Assembly (NCBI RefSeq): GCF_002288925.2
Contig: NW_022098021.1
Coordinates: forward strand, 34,317,039-34,381,038
Reading direction: 5' to 3'
Origin: Delphinapterus leucas
Lineage: Eukaryota; Chordata; Mammalia; Artiodactyla; Monodontidae
Length of the DNA: 64,000 nucleotides
Shown here: piece by piece, positions 22,805 through 33,940 of the stretch
Numbering within the stretch: the first letter of the stretch is position 1
Layout of the letters: each line of letters starts with the position of its first letter
The notes under the pieces: model-generated
Told to the model about the DNA's origin: nothing
What the model saw: the letters and a program-made list of their open reading frames with translations, nothing else
Databases searched by the model: none
Position numbers and translations under genes: made by a program

Positions 22805-22980
22805 AATGGGACCTAATGAAACTTAAAAGCTTTTGCACAGCAAAGGAGACCTTAAAGAAGATGAAAAGACAACCCTCAGAATGGGAGAAAATATTTGCAA
22901 ATGAAACAATGGACAAAGGATTAATCTCCAAAATAAAGAAACAAACAACCCAATCCAAAAATGGGCAGAAGATCTAAATA
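22805..22980 (+). repeat. 176-base gap flank, copy 2
   Basis: Matches 22529-22704 at 172 of 176 positions and contains the same ORF2 reading. L1-E continues normally afterwards with gacatttctccaaagaag. Confidence 0.9.
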
Positions 22981-23785
22981 GACATTTCTCCAAAGAAGAC
23001 ATACAGATGGCCAAGAAGCACATGAAAAGCCACTCAGCATCACTAATTATTAGAGAAATGCAAATCAAAACTACAATGAGGTATCACTTCACACCAATTA
23101 GAATGGGCATCATCAGAAAATCTACGAACAACAAATGCTGGAGAGGGTGTAGATAAAAGGGAACCCTCTTGCACTTTTGGTGGGAATGTAAATTGATACA
23201 GCCACTATGGAGAACAGTATGGAGGCTCCTTAAGAAACTAAAAATAGGATTACCATATGATCCAGCAATCCCATTTCTGAGCATATACCCAGAGAAAACC
23301 ATATTTCAAAAAGACACATGCACCCCAATGTTCATTGCAGCACTATTTTCAATAGCCAGGTCATGGAAGCAGCCTAAATGCCCATTGACAGATGAATGCA
23401 TAAAGAAGTTGTGGTACATATATACAATAGAATATTACTCAGCCTTGAAAAGGAACGAAATTGAGTCATTTGTTGAGACATGGATGAATCTAGAGACTGT
23501 CATACAGAGTGAAGTAAGTCACAAAGACAGAAACAAATATCGTATATTAATGCAAGTATGTGGAACCTAGAAAAATGTTACAGATGAACCAGTTTGCAGG
23601 GCAGAAGTTGAGACACAGATGTAGAGAACAAACGTATGGACACCAAGGGGGGCAAGCCATGGGGGGTTGGGGATGGTGGTGTGATGAATTGAGAGATTGG
23701 GATTGACATGTATACACTGAAGTGTATAAAACTGATGACTAATAAGAACCTGCTGTATAAAAAATAAATAAAATTAAATTAAAAA

Positions 23786-23801
23786 AAAGACGTTGCTTGG
23801 A
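23786..23801. repeat. Right target-site duplication of L1-E
   Basis: aaagacgttgcttgga pairs with 18245-18260 at 15 of 16 positions. Confidence 0.92.
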
Positions 23802-24654
23802 TATATTGACTCTGCTAAAAATTTACAACGCTTCTGATGTTTACATTGTGATTAAATTAAAACTATGGTTAATATTTTGAATTTTGCATGGATACATAGG
23901 TTTGATACTTAATAAACATAAGGGTACATTTTAAAATGTTCAGAGTATGTGAAATAATAAAATTTTTCTTTCATTCCTGTTTTTCATTTTCTGTAGCTAT
24001 ATCAACTGCTAGAATACAGATTTTCATTGCCTCAGACTTGGCCATATTTTTCATGAGATGGCAAATTAAGTCCCACTGTTTCTAACTTCATCAGCAGAAA
24101 CTGTAATAGAAAATACTTGATTTTTTTTACTTCTTTCTTCAACTTTCATATTCACTTTTACTGAACTTTAATCCATCTTTCTTGAAAATAAGACCAAGAA
24201 GTATAAACACAGCCCTAGTTCTAGACTGGAATTTTAAATCTAGGAATATGGGGTGAGTGTAGCTGTGTGTGTGGTTTCTTTGGCCAACAAAATATTTTAA
24301 AAAACATTGAAAGCATTAAGGGAGGATATGCATACTCCCAATTCCATCTGCATACTGGCATTTCATCTGGTTCCAAAATCTTTGTGGTATGTAATGTGAG
24401 ATGCAACCAGCAACCTTTTCAATAATGACAGTATCATAGTCATTAAATATTCTATTGAAATTTTACTCTTAACCACTGCCAAGAAGTTTGTGGAGGCTAA
24501 TAGCTGTAACCAAATTATTCTCCACTGAAAATAAACATAGAATCAAAATTGGAATAAAAGTAAGGTTTAATTTCTTTTTTTTCCTATTTTGAGAAATTAT
24601 ATTATTTTGTGCTTGTGCAATGGATCCTTTAGTAAGAAACAAAATGTATATATA
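23802..24654. other. AT-rich stretch, nothing recognised
   Basis: No gene or named repeat seen between L1-E and SINE 2. The last 14 bases (aaaatgtatatata, 24641-24654) are the probable SINE 2 target site. Confidence 0.5.
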
Positions 24655-24870
24655 GGACTTCCCTGGTGGTGCAGTGGTTGAGAGTCCACCTGCTGATGCA
24701 GGGGACACGGGTTCGTGCCCCAGTCTGGGAAGATCCCACATGCCGTGGAGCGGCTGGGCCCGTGAGCCATGGCCACTGAACCTGCGTGTCCGGAGCCTGT
24801 GCTCCACAACGGGAGAGGCCACAACAGTGAGAAGTCCACGTACCACAAAAAAACAAACAAACAAACAAAA
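24655..24870 (+). mobile_element. CHR-type SINE 2
   Basis: Full-length tRNA-derived SINE of the same family as the copy at 20375. The A box is tggtgcagtgg (24667-24677) and the B box ggttcgtgccc (24710-24720). The tail is an (acaa)n-rich run followed by a TA-rich stretch. The left target site aaaatgtatatata matches the TA-rich sequence after the tail only loosely, because that sequence is itself repetitive. Confidence 0.92.
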
Positions 24871-25019
24871 AATATATATATATATAAAATACATATACAT
24901 GGTAAGAAAATAAAACAGTACAGAAACTTTAGAGCAAAACTTGCTTTCTTTACACACTAAAACCCTTCCTTCTAGAGTTTACAACAGATATAATTCTTGT
25001 GTATCTTTACAGAAACATA

Positions 25020-25200
25020 CAGATAAACATATAAGTATATATATTATTTTAAAAACAGACATTTTATTATATTATGTACATTTGTCTGCACCTTACTTTA
25101 TCATTATGTCCTAGAGATTATTCCTTAGGAGTCCAAATAAATCTAGCTCATTTACATTAGACTGTGTAAAAGCAGTCCATTACCTGACTGTACATTGAAA
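25020..25200 (-). repeat. Possible ancient L1-type fragment, antisense
   Basis: The stretch around tttgtctgcaccttacttta and cctagagattattccttagg resembles the antisense of an old L1M 3' region found widely in mammals. It is strongly diverged and the family is uncertain. Confidence 0.4.
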
Positions 25201-26029
25201 CAGATCTTTCTTGATTCTATAGGATTCTGCTTACTTTCCATAAGCATCAGAGTCTTCCTTCTCCTCCTCATTTTCCTCTGGTTCTTGCTTTTTCTCAAGT
25301 AGGTTAATTGCAATCTCACAATTCTATTACCTTTCCATGACAATAAGTGAAAAATAAGTTATTTTTACTGTATTGTTACATTTATAAGATAAATTTAGTT
25401 TGCCCAAGGGAATAAATGCATGATATTTTACTTAGACTGCATTTTTGTGTATACAGATATATATATACACACACACATAATAAAAAGAGAATGTGTAAGT
25501 CTAACACAGTAAGGGTGTTTAAAAGTCCTTTCCAGAACAAAGCAGTTATGCTTTCATAATCCTTACTAAATGAAGTCAGGCAGGCAGCTGTTACTCAGGG
25601 TTACAGACCAATGTTCACTGTTTCCACAGAGGAGCAGCCATGTGGTATGTAAAGCATGAATGATGTGGACAGAGTTGTTGGTTGCTGATGGAGTCTATAA
25701 CAGCTCTCATAGTCATCAGTGCCCCCAAAGCACCATCTTTTTAGTAGGAAGAGTGATGACCCACAAAAGAGGTGTTTTTAAGGACATTGAATATCAGGTA
25801 AGGCAGGGGTTTTAAAACTTCTACTCTAAGCAAAAATTAAAAGTTGCACTAAGCAGATTTTTATCCTGAGAAAAACCACTTGGACAGCTCATTTTAACTG
25901 AAGAGTAAGAAAAATTATCTTGCTGGAAAGGAAGTAGAAAGAATGTTTTGTGACATACCTATAGGGCTTGGGAGAAAAAATGAAGCAATTTGAAATCTTA
26001 CTTATCCCAGTGCCATGATTAGCCTCCTA
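25201..26029. other. Non-coding stretch, no gene recognised
   Basis: It holds a short TA/CA microsatellite near 25458-25482. No supported coding region; a short acidic minus-strand frame near 25230-25320 is discussed under rejected items. Confidence 0.5.
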
Positions 26030-26125
26030 TGTGGTCTTCTAGAATTTTTATATTTTAAGTTTACAATATAAACTATGATCCATTTTGAATTGATTTTCTG
26101 CATAGTGTGTAATAGTGATCAGCAC
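26030..26125 (-). mobile_element. Small antisense L1 ORF2 fragment
   Basis: The words tcttctagaatttttatatt and atgatccattttgaattgat match the antisense of the ORF2 C-terminal region of old L1s. Compare the younger antisense copy at 35220-35290 (ggtctttaatccattttgag). It is a short isolated remnant. Confidence 0.6.
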
Positions 26126-27239
26126 AAGTCTTATGCATTGAAAGGCAGGTTATAACTTTCATTGATAAAAGCTATTAGTGGCCCATAGGTAAGTAGGAGA
26201 AACTGTGTTTTCTCATTTGCCTGGAACAGTCTTGATTCATGCCTGCTATTTGTGCAGATTTATTAATAATGTTCACTTTTACTCTCTAATGTACCTCCAT
26301 TTGATGCTAAGTGATCACCACTACCCACAGGCCCCCTTTCTCAGAAAGAGATATAAGCTGCTGAATGACATTTAGATTAAATAATAGGTTGAGTTTAATA
26401 AGAATCATCTGAAACACAAAGAAATTTCTTCCTTTTTGACACTATCAAAGTGTTCTGCTCTCCTTTATAACTATTCCTTACCACCACGTATCAATTCACA
26501 TTTTTTAAATGGTGACATTAGAATCAGGTTATGATGACATTTTGTTGTCAACAGCAAAATAAAGGTCTAAAAAAATAATTGACTCAGTAGAATGGGCTTT
26601 ATTATCAGTTACATTTTTTGTTTATATTTTTGATTGTTAAAAATAAACTTTGATTTTTCTTTCCCTTACATGTGGCTATCGTCAATTAAAAGTAAATAGT
26701 AGATTAATTAAATAGACTTTATTCCTAATATATCAAGTAATATTGTGAGTTGTAATATTAGTCCATGGATCAATTATTACATAAAGTACTTTAGAAATAT
26801 CATTGTAGATACACTAACTCCTGGGTTAAGAGTGGTAAAACTATAACCTAAGGGTGTCTATACAACCTTGGAAAAGATCCTCAATCAATTTGAATTTTTG
26901 TGCAATGGAGATAAAATAGCACATAATTCATAAGTACTTTAATGATTATTGGAAATATTAATAAATGTAAAATGTTTACCAGTATGTTATTTGAGTATGT
27001 ATTTCATTTACATTTAATGTAAGTAATGATATGATACAATTTATTTCTACAATTTTGATCTTTGTGTTATATATGACCTATGTCAGTTTTTTTTTTGTTT
27101 CTCTTTTCCTCCAATATTGCCCTCTTCTGTGTTAAATAGATTTTTTTTCTATACTTATATTTTTCTTATTACTTTTTAACTATATTTCATAGTTAGTTTT
27201 CAAATTAACATATTAATTCAAAACAATCTAGTTTAGATA
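26126..27239. other. AT-rich stretch, nothing recognised
   Basis: About 1.1 kb of AT-rich sequence with no gene, RNA or named repeat that I can support. Confidence 0.5.
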
Positions 27240-27697
27240 AATACCAACTTAATTTCAAAAATATATGAAAAACTTTGCTGTAATGCAGCTTCATTCTGTA
27301 CCCCTTGCTTTGTGCTATTATTGACATACAAATTTCATCTTTATACATTTTAAGCCCGTAAATGCTATTTTATAATTATTGCTTAATGACGTTTTCTTTA
27401 AACAGATCAAAGAGTTACAAGAGTGTATTTATATTACCTTTTACGTTTTCCTGTGTAGTTCTTGTGTTTTCTGTACAATGATTTGTGTAGATTTGAGTTA
27501 CTGTTTAGTGTCCTTACAGTTCAGTTTGAAGGATTCCTTTTGGTGTTTTTTGTAGGACAAGTTTGCAAACAATAGGTGCCCTCAGCTTACTTTATTTGAG
27601 AATATTTTTGTTCTGTCTTCATTTTTGAAAGATATTCTTGCTTTACTTAAGACTCTTGGCTTGACTTTTTTTTTTTCAGCATTTAGATTATGTCATC
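27240..27697 (-). mobile_element. Ancient antisense L1M, part left of the ERVL provirus
   Basis: This is diverged antisense L1 sequence from the ORF1/inter-ORF region of an old L1M element. Recognisable words include gtcttcatttttgaaagata and tttcagcatttagattatgt. It stops at tcatc (27693-27697) where the ERVL LTR starts. The same L1 resumes in register after the provirus at 41634. Together the halves form the host element of the nested locus. Confidence 0.75.
27693..27697. repeat. 5-bp target-site duplication of the ERVL provirus (left)
   Basis: tcatc directly precedes the 5' LTR and directly follows the 3' LTR (41634-41638). A 5-bp duplication is the size expected for ERVL/class III integration. 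Confidence 0.75.
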
Positions 27698-28130
27698 TCT
27701 GATGGTTAACATTTTGTTTCAATTCGGAATATGTTTTTAAATGAGAACAACCTTTACATTGATGAACTTTGAGTAAAGCAGATTGCCCTCCATAATATCA
27801 ATGGGCTTCATTCAAGCAGTTGAAAGCCTGAATAGAACAAAAAGTTCAGCTTCCTCAAGCAAGAGAAAAATTCTCCCGCAGAGTGCCTTCAAACTTCATC
27901 TGCACCATCAGCTCTCCTGGGTCTCCACCTGCTGGCCTTCAGACTAGAAATGCACCATCAGCTCTATAGTGTTTTGAGCTTGTGAAGCCTACACTACAGA
28001 TTTTGGACAGCCTAACCTCCATAATCACATAAGCCAATTCCTTAAAATAAGTCTCTTAATAGATATGTGTGAAATACACACACACACATACATCCTATTT
28101 GTTCTATTTCTCTGAATAACTTTGACTACA
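27698..28130 (+). repeat. 5' LTR, MLT2-like
   Basis: The LTR begins tctgatggttaac; the 3' copy begins tgtgatggttaatt, so the canonical first TG is mutated here. It ends ctttgactaca. Long parts align with the 3' LTR at 41172-41633, for example gaactttgagtaaagcagat against gaactttgggtaagcagatt, and both share caagagaaaaattctc-like stretches. A CA-rich run lies at 28075-28090. It would have held the proviral promoter and poly(A) signal. By eye the two LTRs differ substantially, implying an old insertion. Confidence 0.87.
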
Positions 28131-28135
28131 GATTT

Positions 28136-28153
28136 TCGTACTGAGAGTAATTC
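28136..28153 (+). promoter_or_regulatory. Degenerate primer-binding site region
   Basis: The bases just after the 5' LTR (tcgtactgagagtaattc) sit where ERVL elements have a site complementary to the 3' end of a leucine tRNA. The match is weak, so the call rests mainly on position. Confidence 0.5.
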
Positions 28154-28299
28154 TAGAGAAACAGGATCTTAAAGATGAATTTTCTGGACTAGTTCTGGAG
28201 TTTCTGGAATTGGCTGTCTAACCTGATTAGATTTAAAGACACTAATGACTCTATTTCCAGTGTAAAGAGAGCACATCCACGGTGTGATGAGCAATAGAG

Positions 28300-29940
28300 A
28301 TAAAATATCACCATTGGAAACTTCTTATTAAACACTTGTAAGAAGCAAGAAGGTGAGTGACCATGTATGTGATACTTTCAAACATTTTCCTCAAACTAAG
28401 GAGTGTAATGGAATTGGGTAGTTTCTACTAATGTCACTAGACAAAGTGGGAAAACCAAAGAATGAGCTCAAGAATTCAAATTTCCAGCTCAAGGGCTCAT
28501 AAATAACCTGAAAACTTCTATGCCTATACTGAAAAATGCCTTTTTTTTTTTTCTGTATCCACAGTGTTGAGACTGCTGAAAAACAAACCCAGAAACTTAT
28601 CTTGTTAAGTGACTAACTTAAAATGCAAAGTGAATTCTCAGTCTCACAGGGTGTCTACTGTTTGAGAGCCTTGATTAGGAAGGAATGGGATCCTGAAAAT
28701 TAGAATCATGATTTGTAGAAAGATGTTGAATGAAGCTGAGGACATTGAGCAATTGAGCACCTAAATTATGAGGAATCTTTGCCAGTAGAAACAGCCTATC
28801 CACCTATAGTACAAGCAGCCTCTCCACTCCTTTGTGAGGAGATTAATTTTGCATTGCCTGAAGAAACTGTAATGGCTTCCCCTGAGGCAGTTGCCATGCA
28901 AGACAATGCTGATTCTAGTTAGGAACCACCCACAACAACTCGTTTTACTTTTAGATCTATTACTAGACTCCAGCAGACCCCCAAAGGAGAGGTATAAAAT
29001 GTGACCCATGAGAAGGTGAACTACACTCCAAAATAACTACTAGAATTTTCTATTTTATATGGACAGAAATCTGGGGAATATGTATGGGAATGGATATTAA
29101 GGTTGTGACATAATAATCAAAGGAACATAAAATTGGAGCAGGGCAAATTTATTGATATGTGTCCACTAAACAGAGATTTTTAATTTAATAGTATAGATTG
29201 GCAAATTCGAAAGGGCTTTAACAGTTTGTTTGGCTTAAGCAAGGACTGGAAGGTGGCCCAGAGTGAGTGAGCTAGAAAGGCCAGACCTGCCATGGTTTAC
29301 TGTAGAGGAAATGATTCAAAGGCTAAGCATATTAGAATGTTAGAGTGGATTTGTCATTTAAGACCTACTCACCCACGCTCACAGGGTTTAGAAGACACAC
29401 CTCTCACCATGACTTGTAAGAAGTAAATTTGTGAGTGGAGCCCCAGCATCCTTGAAGAGTTATGTGATTGCTTTTTTCTGAAGGCTAGACCTTACAATGG
29501 GAACTGTGGTCACTGGATTGGGTCACTGAATTGGGAATAATTGGATCCTGGGGTGACAGGAGCCAAGTGGTGGTACTCAACTGCCAAATGCAGGGTGGGT
29601 GTGGTTACTGTAATGGACAATAGAGTCCAAACAGCAATCAGAATAGTCTGACTCTCTCAGACCTATGTGACTGGCTAGTTGATCATGGTGTTCCTAGAAA
29701 GGAAATAGTTAGGAAACCTACTAAATTCTTACCTGTATAAGCAGAAAAGTTCTATGTCAAGTGAACAAAAGTCTAGCCTAAATCATAAAAACAGACAGTC
29801 ATGGCCCATCAATCAATTCCCAGACTTGAGCCAGTTTACAGACACAGAACCTCTTGAATAAAGAGGATGCCAATCCCCTTGAGAAAAGAATTTGGTACAT
29901 TGCCAAAAGTTTACACTGTTAATCATTCCCCCAGCGTTCC
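28300..29940 (+). pseudogene. ERVL gag-like region (decayed)
   Basis: This is the stretch between the leader and the protease region, where an ERVL provirus carries gag, encoding the structural capsid polyprotein. I see no continuous frame and no clear capsid motif; stops are frequent in all plus frames. The assignment is positional, supported by the recognised protease directly downstream. The only open frame of note, on the minus strand at 28761-29009, is a chance frame. Confidence 0.45.
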
Positions 29941-30250
29941 TGAAGGAAATTAAGGCTTTATACTAGGTTAACTGCACTGGGGAAAAGAAAACCATCAAAC
30001 CTTTGGAGGCCTACTGGACACTGGCTCTGAACTGTCACTAATTCCAGGAGACACAAAACATCAATATCGTTCATGGCTCAGAAGTGTGGGTTATAGAGGT
30101 CAGGTGACCAATGGAGTATTAGTTAGATCTACCTCCTAGTGGGCACATGGGTTCCTGATCTCATCTTGTGGTTTTCTCTCCAGTTCTGGAATGCTGGATG
30201 TATTTAACCTCTGGCAGAATCCCCAGTGTGGTTCCATGACTTGTGGAGTA
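29941..30250 (+). pseudogene. ERVL protease region (decayed), DTGS motif kept
   Basis: A retroviral aspartic protease region upstream of pol, whose product would have cut the Gag-Pol polyprotein. The active-site tetrapeptide DTGS is readable at 30017-30028, in the context GLLDTGSELSLIPGD. The surrounding frame is broken by stops and indels, so no product is possible. Protease, then reverse transcriptase, is the expected order. Confidence 0.72.
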
Positions 30251-31960
30251 AGGGCAATATGACAGGAATAGCCAAGTGGAATCCACTAGAACTGCCTCTA
30301 CTTAGAAAAATAGTAAACCAAAAACAGTACCATATTCATGGAGGGATTGCCAAGATTAAGGTCACCACTTGAAGGTAGAGGTGGTGATTCCCACCGCATC
30401 TCCATTAAATATGACTATTTGTCCTGTGCAGAATACAGATGGATCTTTGATAATGACAGTGGATTATGGTAAGTTTAATCTTGCAGTGACTTCAATTGCA
30501 GCTACTGTACCAGATGTGGATTTATTGCTTGAGCACATTAACACGTCCTCTGGTACCCACTACTGGTACTCTTAGTACCAGTTATTAATTTGACAAATGC
30601 TTTTTTTTTTTCTAATCCCTGTAAATAAACACCATCTGAAGCATTGAGTTTTAGCTTGCCAGGCCAGCAATACCTCTTCACTGTCCTACCTCAGGAGTAT
30701 ATCAACTCTATAAACTCTGTCATAATTTAGTTTTGCTAAGATCTTGATCCCCTTTCTATTACACACTGGTCTATTACATTGATAACATTACACTGATTGA
30801 ACCTAATGAGGAAGAAGTAGCAATTATTTTAGACATATTGTTAAGACATTTACATGTCAGGAGGTGGGAAATAAATCTGACAAAAATTCAGGAGATTTCT
30901 ACCTTAGTGAAATTTCCAGAAGTCAAATGGTGTGGGGCATATTGAGATATCCTTTACAAAGTAAAAGATAAGTTGTTGAAGATGGCCCCTACTACAACAA
31001 AAAAGGAGGCACAATGCCTGGTGGGCCCCTTGGGATATTGGAAGCAACATATTCATTTGAATGTGTTACTCTGGCCTACCTATTTACCTAGTTTCTTGAA
31101 ATGGGGTCCAGAACAAAAGAAGGATCCACAACAGATCCAGGCTGCCTCTGCCAATTGGGTCACATGATCTGTCAGATCCAATGGTGCTTGAAGTGTCGAT
31201 GTCAGGTAGGGATGCTGTTTGGAGCCTTTGACAGTTCCCATGGGTGAATCAAGTACAGGTCTTTAGGATATTGGAGAAAGGTCTTTCTGCCATCCACAGA
31301 TAACTACCCTCCTTTTGAGAAATAGTTCCTGGCTTGCTTCTGGGCTTTGTTAGAGACTGAATGCTTAATCATGGGCCAGTAAGTTACCATGCAACCTGAG
31401 CCCATCATGAACTGGGTGTTATCTGACCTACCAAGTCATAAAGTTGGACATGCAAAGCAGGAATCCATCATCAAATAGAAATGGTATTCATGAGATTGGG
31501 CCTGAGAAGGCCCTGAAGGCAAAATAAGTTACATGAAGAAGTGGCCCAAATGCACAGGGTCCTGGTCCCTGCCTTACATACCTTCTCTCTCCCAAGTCTG
31601 TACCCATGACCATGCAGAGTTCCTTATTATAAGAGGACAGAGGAAGAGAACACTTAGGCCTGGTTTATAAGTGATTCTAAATAATATGCAGGCATCATTT
31701 GAAAGTGGACAACTGCAGCTCTACATCCCCTTTCTGGGACCTCCCTGAAGGACAGTAGTGAGGAGAGATCATCCCAGGGGGAAGGACTTCGAGTAGTGCG
31801 CCTGGTTGTTTATTTTGCTCTGAAGGAAAAAAGGCCAGACGTGTTATTATATACTGATTCATGATTTGTGGCAATGATTTGGATGGATTATCACAGACTT
31901 AGAAGAAATACAATGGGAAAATTGGTGAGAAGAAAGTCTGGGGAAAAGAAATATAGATAG
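30251..31960 (+). pseudogene. ERVL reverse transcriptase/RNase H region (decayed)
   Basis: This is the part of pol that copied viral RNA into DNA. The frame 30369-30575 (68 codons) holds the early reverse transcriptase segment, including MTVDYGKFNLAV, and ends in a frameshift. The catalytic YxDD box is present near 30775-30786 but reads YIDN, so the second catalytic aspartate is lost. The frame 30973-31167 covers the connection region (TTTKKEAQCLVG). A TDS motif followed by a stop near 31848-31860 marks the RNase H domain. Numerous stops separate these pieces. Confidence 0.82.
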
Positions 31961-32740
31961 ACCTCTTTGAATGGGCAAAAATCACAAAGATATCATGTCA
32001 ATGCTCACCAGAGGGTAACCTCAGAAGAAGAGAACTTTAAATCAGTTCGTAGGGTGACATCTTCTGTGGATATCAGTCAGTCTCTTTCTACAGCTGCCCC
32101 TGTCATCACACAATTGGCTCATGAACAAGGTGGCCCTGGTGGCAGGGAAGGAGGTTATGCATGTGCTTACATTAACTAAGCATGGCCTGGCTACTCAGTC
32201 ACTACTGAGTGTCTAAGATGCCAGAGGCAGGAACCAACACTGAGTCCCCAGTATGGCACAATTTCCAGGGGTGATCAGCCAGGTACCTGGTGGCAGGTTT
32301 GCTACTTTGGACCACTTCTGTCATTTAAACGGAAGTGTTTTGTTCTTAATGAAATAGACATTTACTATAGGTACATATTTGCATTCCCTGCATGCAGTGT
32401 TTCTGCCCAAATTGCCATTCATAGACTTATAGAATATCTTATCTGCTATCATGGTATTCCACATAGCATTGCATCTGATTATGCAACTAACTTCATAACA
32501 AATGAAGCATGGCAATTAGCTCATGTTCTTAGAGTGTTCTTCACCATCATGAAGCAGCTTACTTGTTATAACGGTGGAACTGTGTTTTGAAGACTCAGTT
32601 GTAGTACCAACTGGATGGCAATACCTTGCAGGGCTGAGGCAAGATTCTTTAAGAGGCTCTGAATCAGTGCCTAATGTATAGTGTCGTTTCTCCAATAGCC
32701 AGGATCCATGGGTCCAGGAATCAAGAGGTGGAAATGGTAG
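31961..32740 (+). pseudogene. ERVL integrase region (decayed)
   Basis: This is the integrase part of pol, which joined viral DNA to the host chromosome. The frame 31967-32179 ends with a segment around AHEQGGPGGREGGYA that belongs to the N-terminal zinc-binding domain. The catalytic core follows. At the expected site of the first catalytic aspartate the sequence near 32290-32305 reads WWQVCYFG, with cysteine instead. A second-aspartate-like segment reads SDYATNF near 32470-32490. Stops and substitutions show it is inactive. Confidence 0.72.
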
Positions 32741-33290
32741 TGGCACTATTCACTATTATCCCTAGTGTCCAAGTAACACAAGTTTGGCTTCCTGTTCTCA
32801 CAACTTTATGCTCTGCTGGCCTAGAGATCTTAGATCTAAAGAAAGGAATTGAACTGAAAGTAAATATTGCCACTCAGCCATTTTGAATTCCTCATGCCTC
32901 TGAATTAACAGATAAAGAAGAGAGTTACAATGCTGGCTGGGGTTATTTTCACTGACTATCAAGGGGAAATTGGACTACTATTTCAAAATGGAGGTAAAGA
33001 AGAGTATGTCTGAAATATAGGCATACTAGAGTATCTTACTGTTATCATGCTCTGTGGTTAAAGCCAATGAAAAGCTACAACAACTCAATTCAGATAGAAC
33101 TATTAATGGCACAGAGCTCTCAGGAGTGAAGGTTTGGGTCACACTACCAGGTAAAGAACCATGATCAGCTAAGATACTTACTGAAGGAAAAGGTAATATA
33201 GAATGGAGAGTGGGAAATTGTAGTTATGAATGCCAGCTATGACCATGTGACCAGTTACAGAATCAAATTCTGTAATTGTCATATATCCTC
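32741..33290 (+). pseudogene. ERVL dUTPase-like region (decayed)
   Basis: ERVL elements carry a dUTPase domain downstream of integrase; the enzyme hydrolyses dUTP and limits uracil incorporation in viral DNA. Around 32955-33020 the plus strand reads YQGEIGLLFQNGGKEEYV followed by a stop, resembling the C-terminal conserved segment of that domain. Its place after integrase fits. Later words include a segment reading VKVWVTLPGKEP-like near 33130-33165. The frame is not continuous. The assignment is moderately sure from order and motif. Confidence 0.62.
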
Positions 33291-33604
33291 TTTATTTTAT
33301 TATAATTCTGTTAAAGCATATATCTTTGTTTTCTTCTCTCTCTTATCCCCTTATCATAAAACAAAAGATATATTGACTTCATATCATAGTATTTAAGTAT
33401 TATTAACTTTATATTTTAGTTATGAGATACCAAGAACAGTTACATCATCCAAGAACTTTGCTTCCTCTTCTGGGATAAAGGATGGTATGTTTCTGGTTGT
33501 ATGAATAGTAGCAGGACCATGTAAAATGGAAGTGTAACCTTGTGATTATCTTTGTTTGGAGAATAAGTATGATTTAAAGATATACAATTTCGTGCCAAAT
33601 TGAT

Positions 33605-33614
33605 AAGGGGTGGA
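33605..33614 (+). promoter_or_regulatory. Polypurine tract just upstream of the 3' LTR
   Basis: aaggggtgga lies 2 bases before the 3' LTR start (33617). It has the position and purine character of the retroviral plus-strand primer, with one interrupting pyrimidine. Confidence 0.6.
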
Positions 33615-33616
33615 CT

Positions 33617-33630
33617 TGTGATGGTTAATT
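33617..33630 (+). repeat. 3' LTR, first 14 bases
   Basis: tgtgatggttaatt starts the 3' LTR. It is cut off by the antisense L1 insertion at 33631 and resumes at 41160 with a repeated tgatagttaatt. Confidence 0.85.
33619..33630. repeat. Target-site duplication of L1-F (left)
   Basis: tgatggttaatt here and tgatagttaatt at 41160-41171 (11 of 12 identical) flank the composite L1 block. They show where L1-F entered the LTR. Confidence 0.85.
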
Positions 33631-33924
33631 ATTTTTTAACATCTTTATTGGAGTATAGTCCCTTTACAATGTTGTGTTAGTTTCTGCTGTATAACAGTGA
33701 ATCAGCTATATGTAGACATATATCCCCATATACTCTCCTCTCCCTCCCACCCTCCCTATCTCATCCCTCTAGGTGGTCACAAAGCACGAGCTGATCTCCC
33801 TGTGCTATGCAGCTGTTTCTCACTAGCTATCTATTTGACATTTGGTAGTGTATATATGTCAGTGTTACTCTCTCACTTTGCCCCAGCTTACCCCTCCCCC
33901 TCCCTGTGTCCTCAAGTCCATTCG

Positions 33925-33940
33925 CTATGTCTGCATCTTT
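33925..33940. repeat. Target-site duplication of L1-H (left)
   Basis: ctatgtctgcatcttt is repeated without change at 41028-41043, bracketing the full-length antisense L1-H. The 16 of 16 match indicates the youngest insertion in the nest. Confidence 0.95.

Larger units (their letters stand above)
19299..23570 (+). pseudogene. L1-E ORF2 pseudogene, interrupted by a CHR SINE and a gap
   Basis: This is the endonuclease/reverse transcriptase gene of L1-E, ATG at 19299. Open blocks are 19299-19517 (endonuclease start, with SLQETHFRPR), 19589-20374 (rest of the endonuclease and linker, running on into the SINE to 20500), 21109-21372, 21363-21941 (reverse transcriptase with [21 protein letters not shown]), 21895-22701, and 23169-23570 (C-terminus, ending at the TAG at 23568-23570). 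Of the L1s here it keeps one of the longer continuous endonuclease frames. The SINE, frameshifts and the duplicated gap flanks prevent any complete product. Confidence 0.88.
18261..23785 (+). mobile_element. L1-E: 5'-truncated L1 with SINE insertion and assembly gap
   Basis: This plus-strand L1 begins just upstream of ORF1, so most of the 5' UTR is missing, and ends in an A-rich tail (aaataaataaaattaaatt). Flanking 16-bp duplications match at 15 of 16 positions. It carries ORF1 (18345-19240) and ORF2 (19299-23570). A CHR SINE lies in ORF2 at 20375-20580 and a 100-N gap at 22705-22804. Its short 3' UTR (23571-23785) differs from that of L1-C, D and H, which indicates another L1 lineage. Confidence 0.93.

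Noticed and set aside
25230..25330. Short acidic minus-strand frame (reads ELEKKQEPEENEEEKED-like) with a downstream AATAAA
   Set aside because: Only about 30 codons, with stops immediately upstream and no convincing splice acceptor. No known protein recognised, and it lies next to what looks like old repeat sequence.
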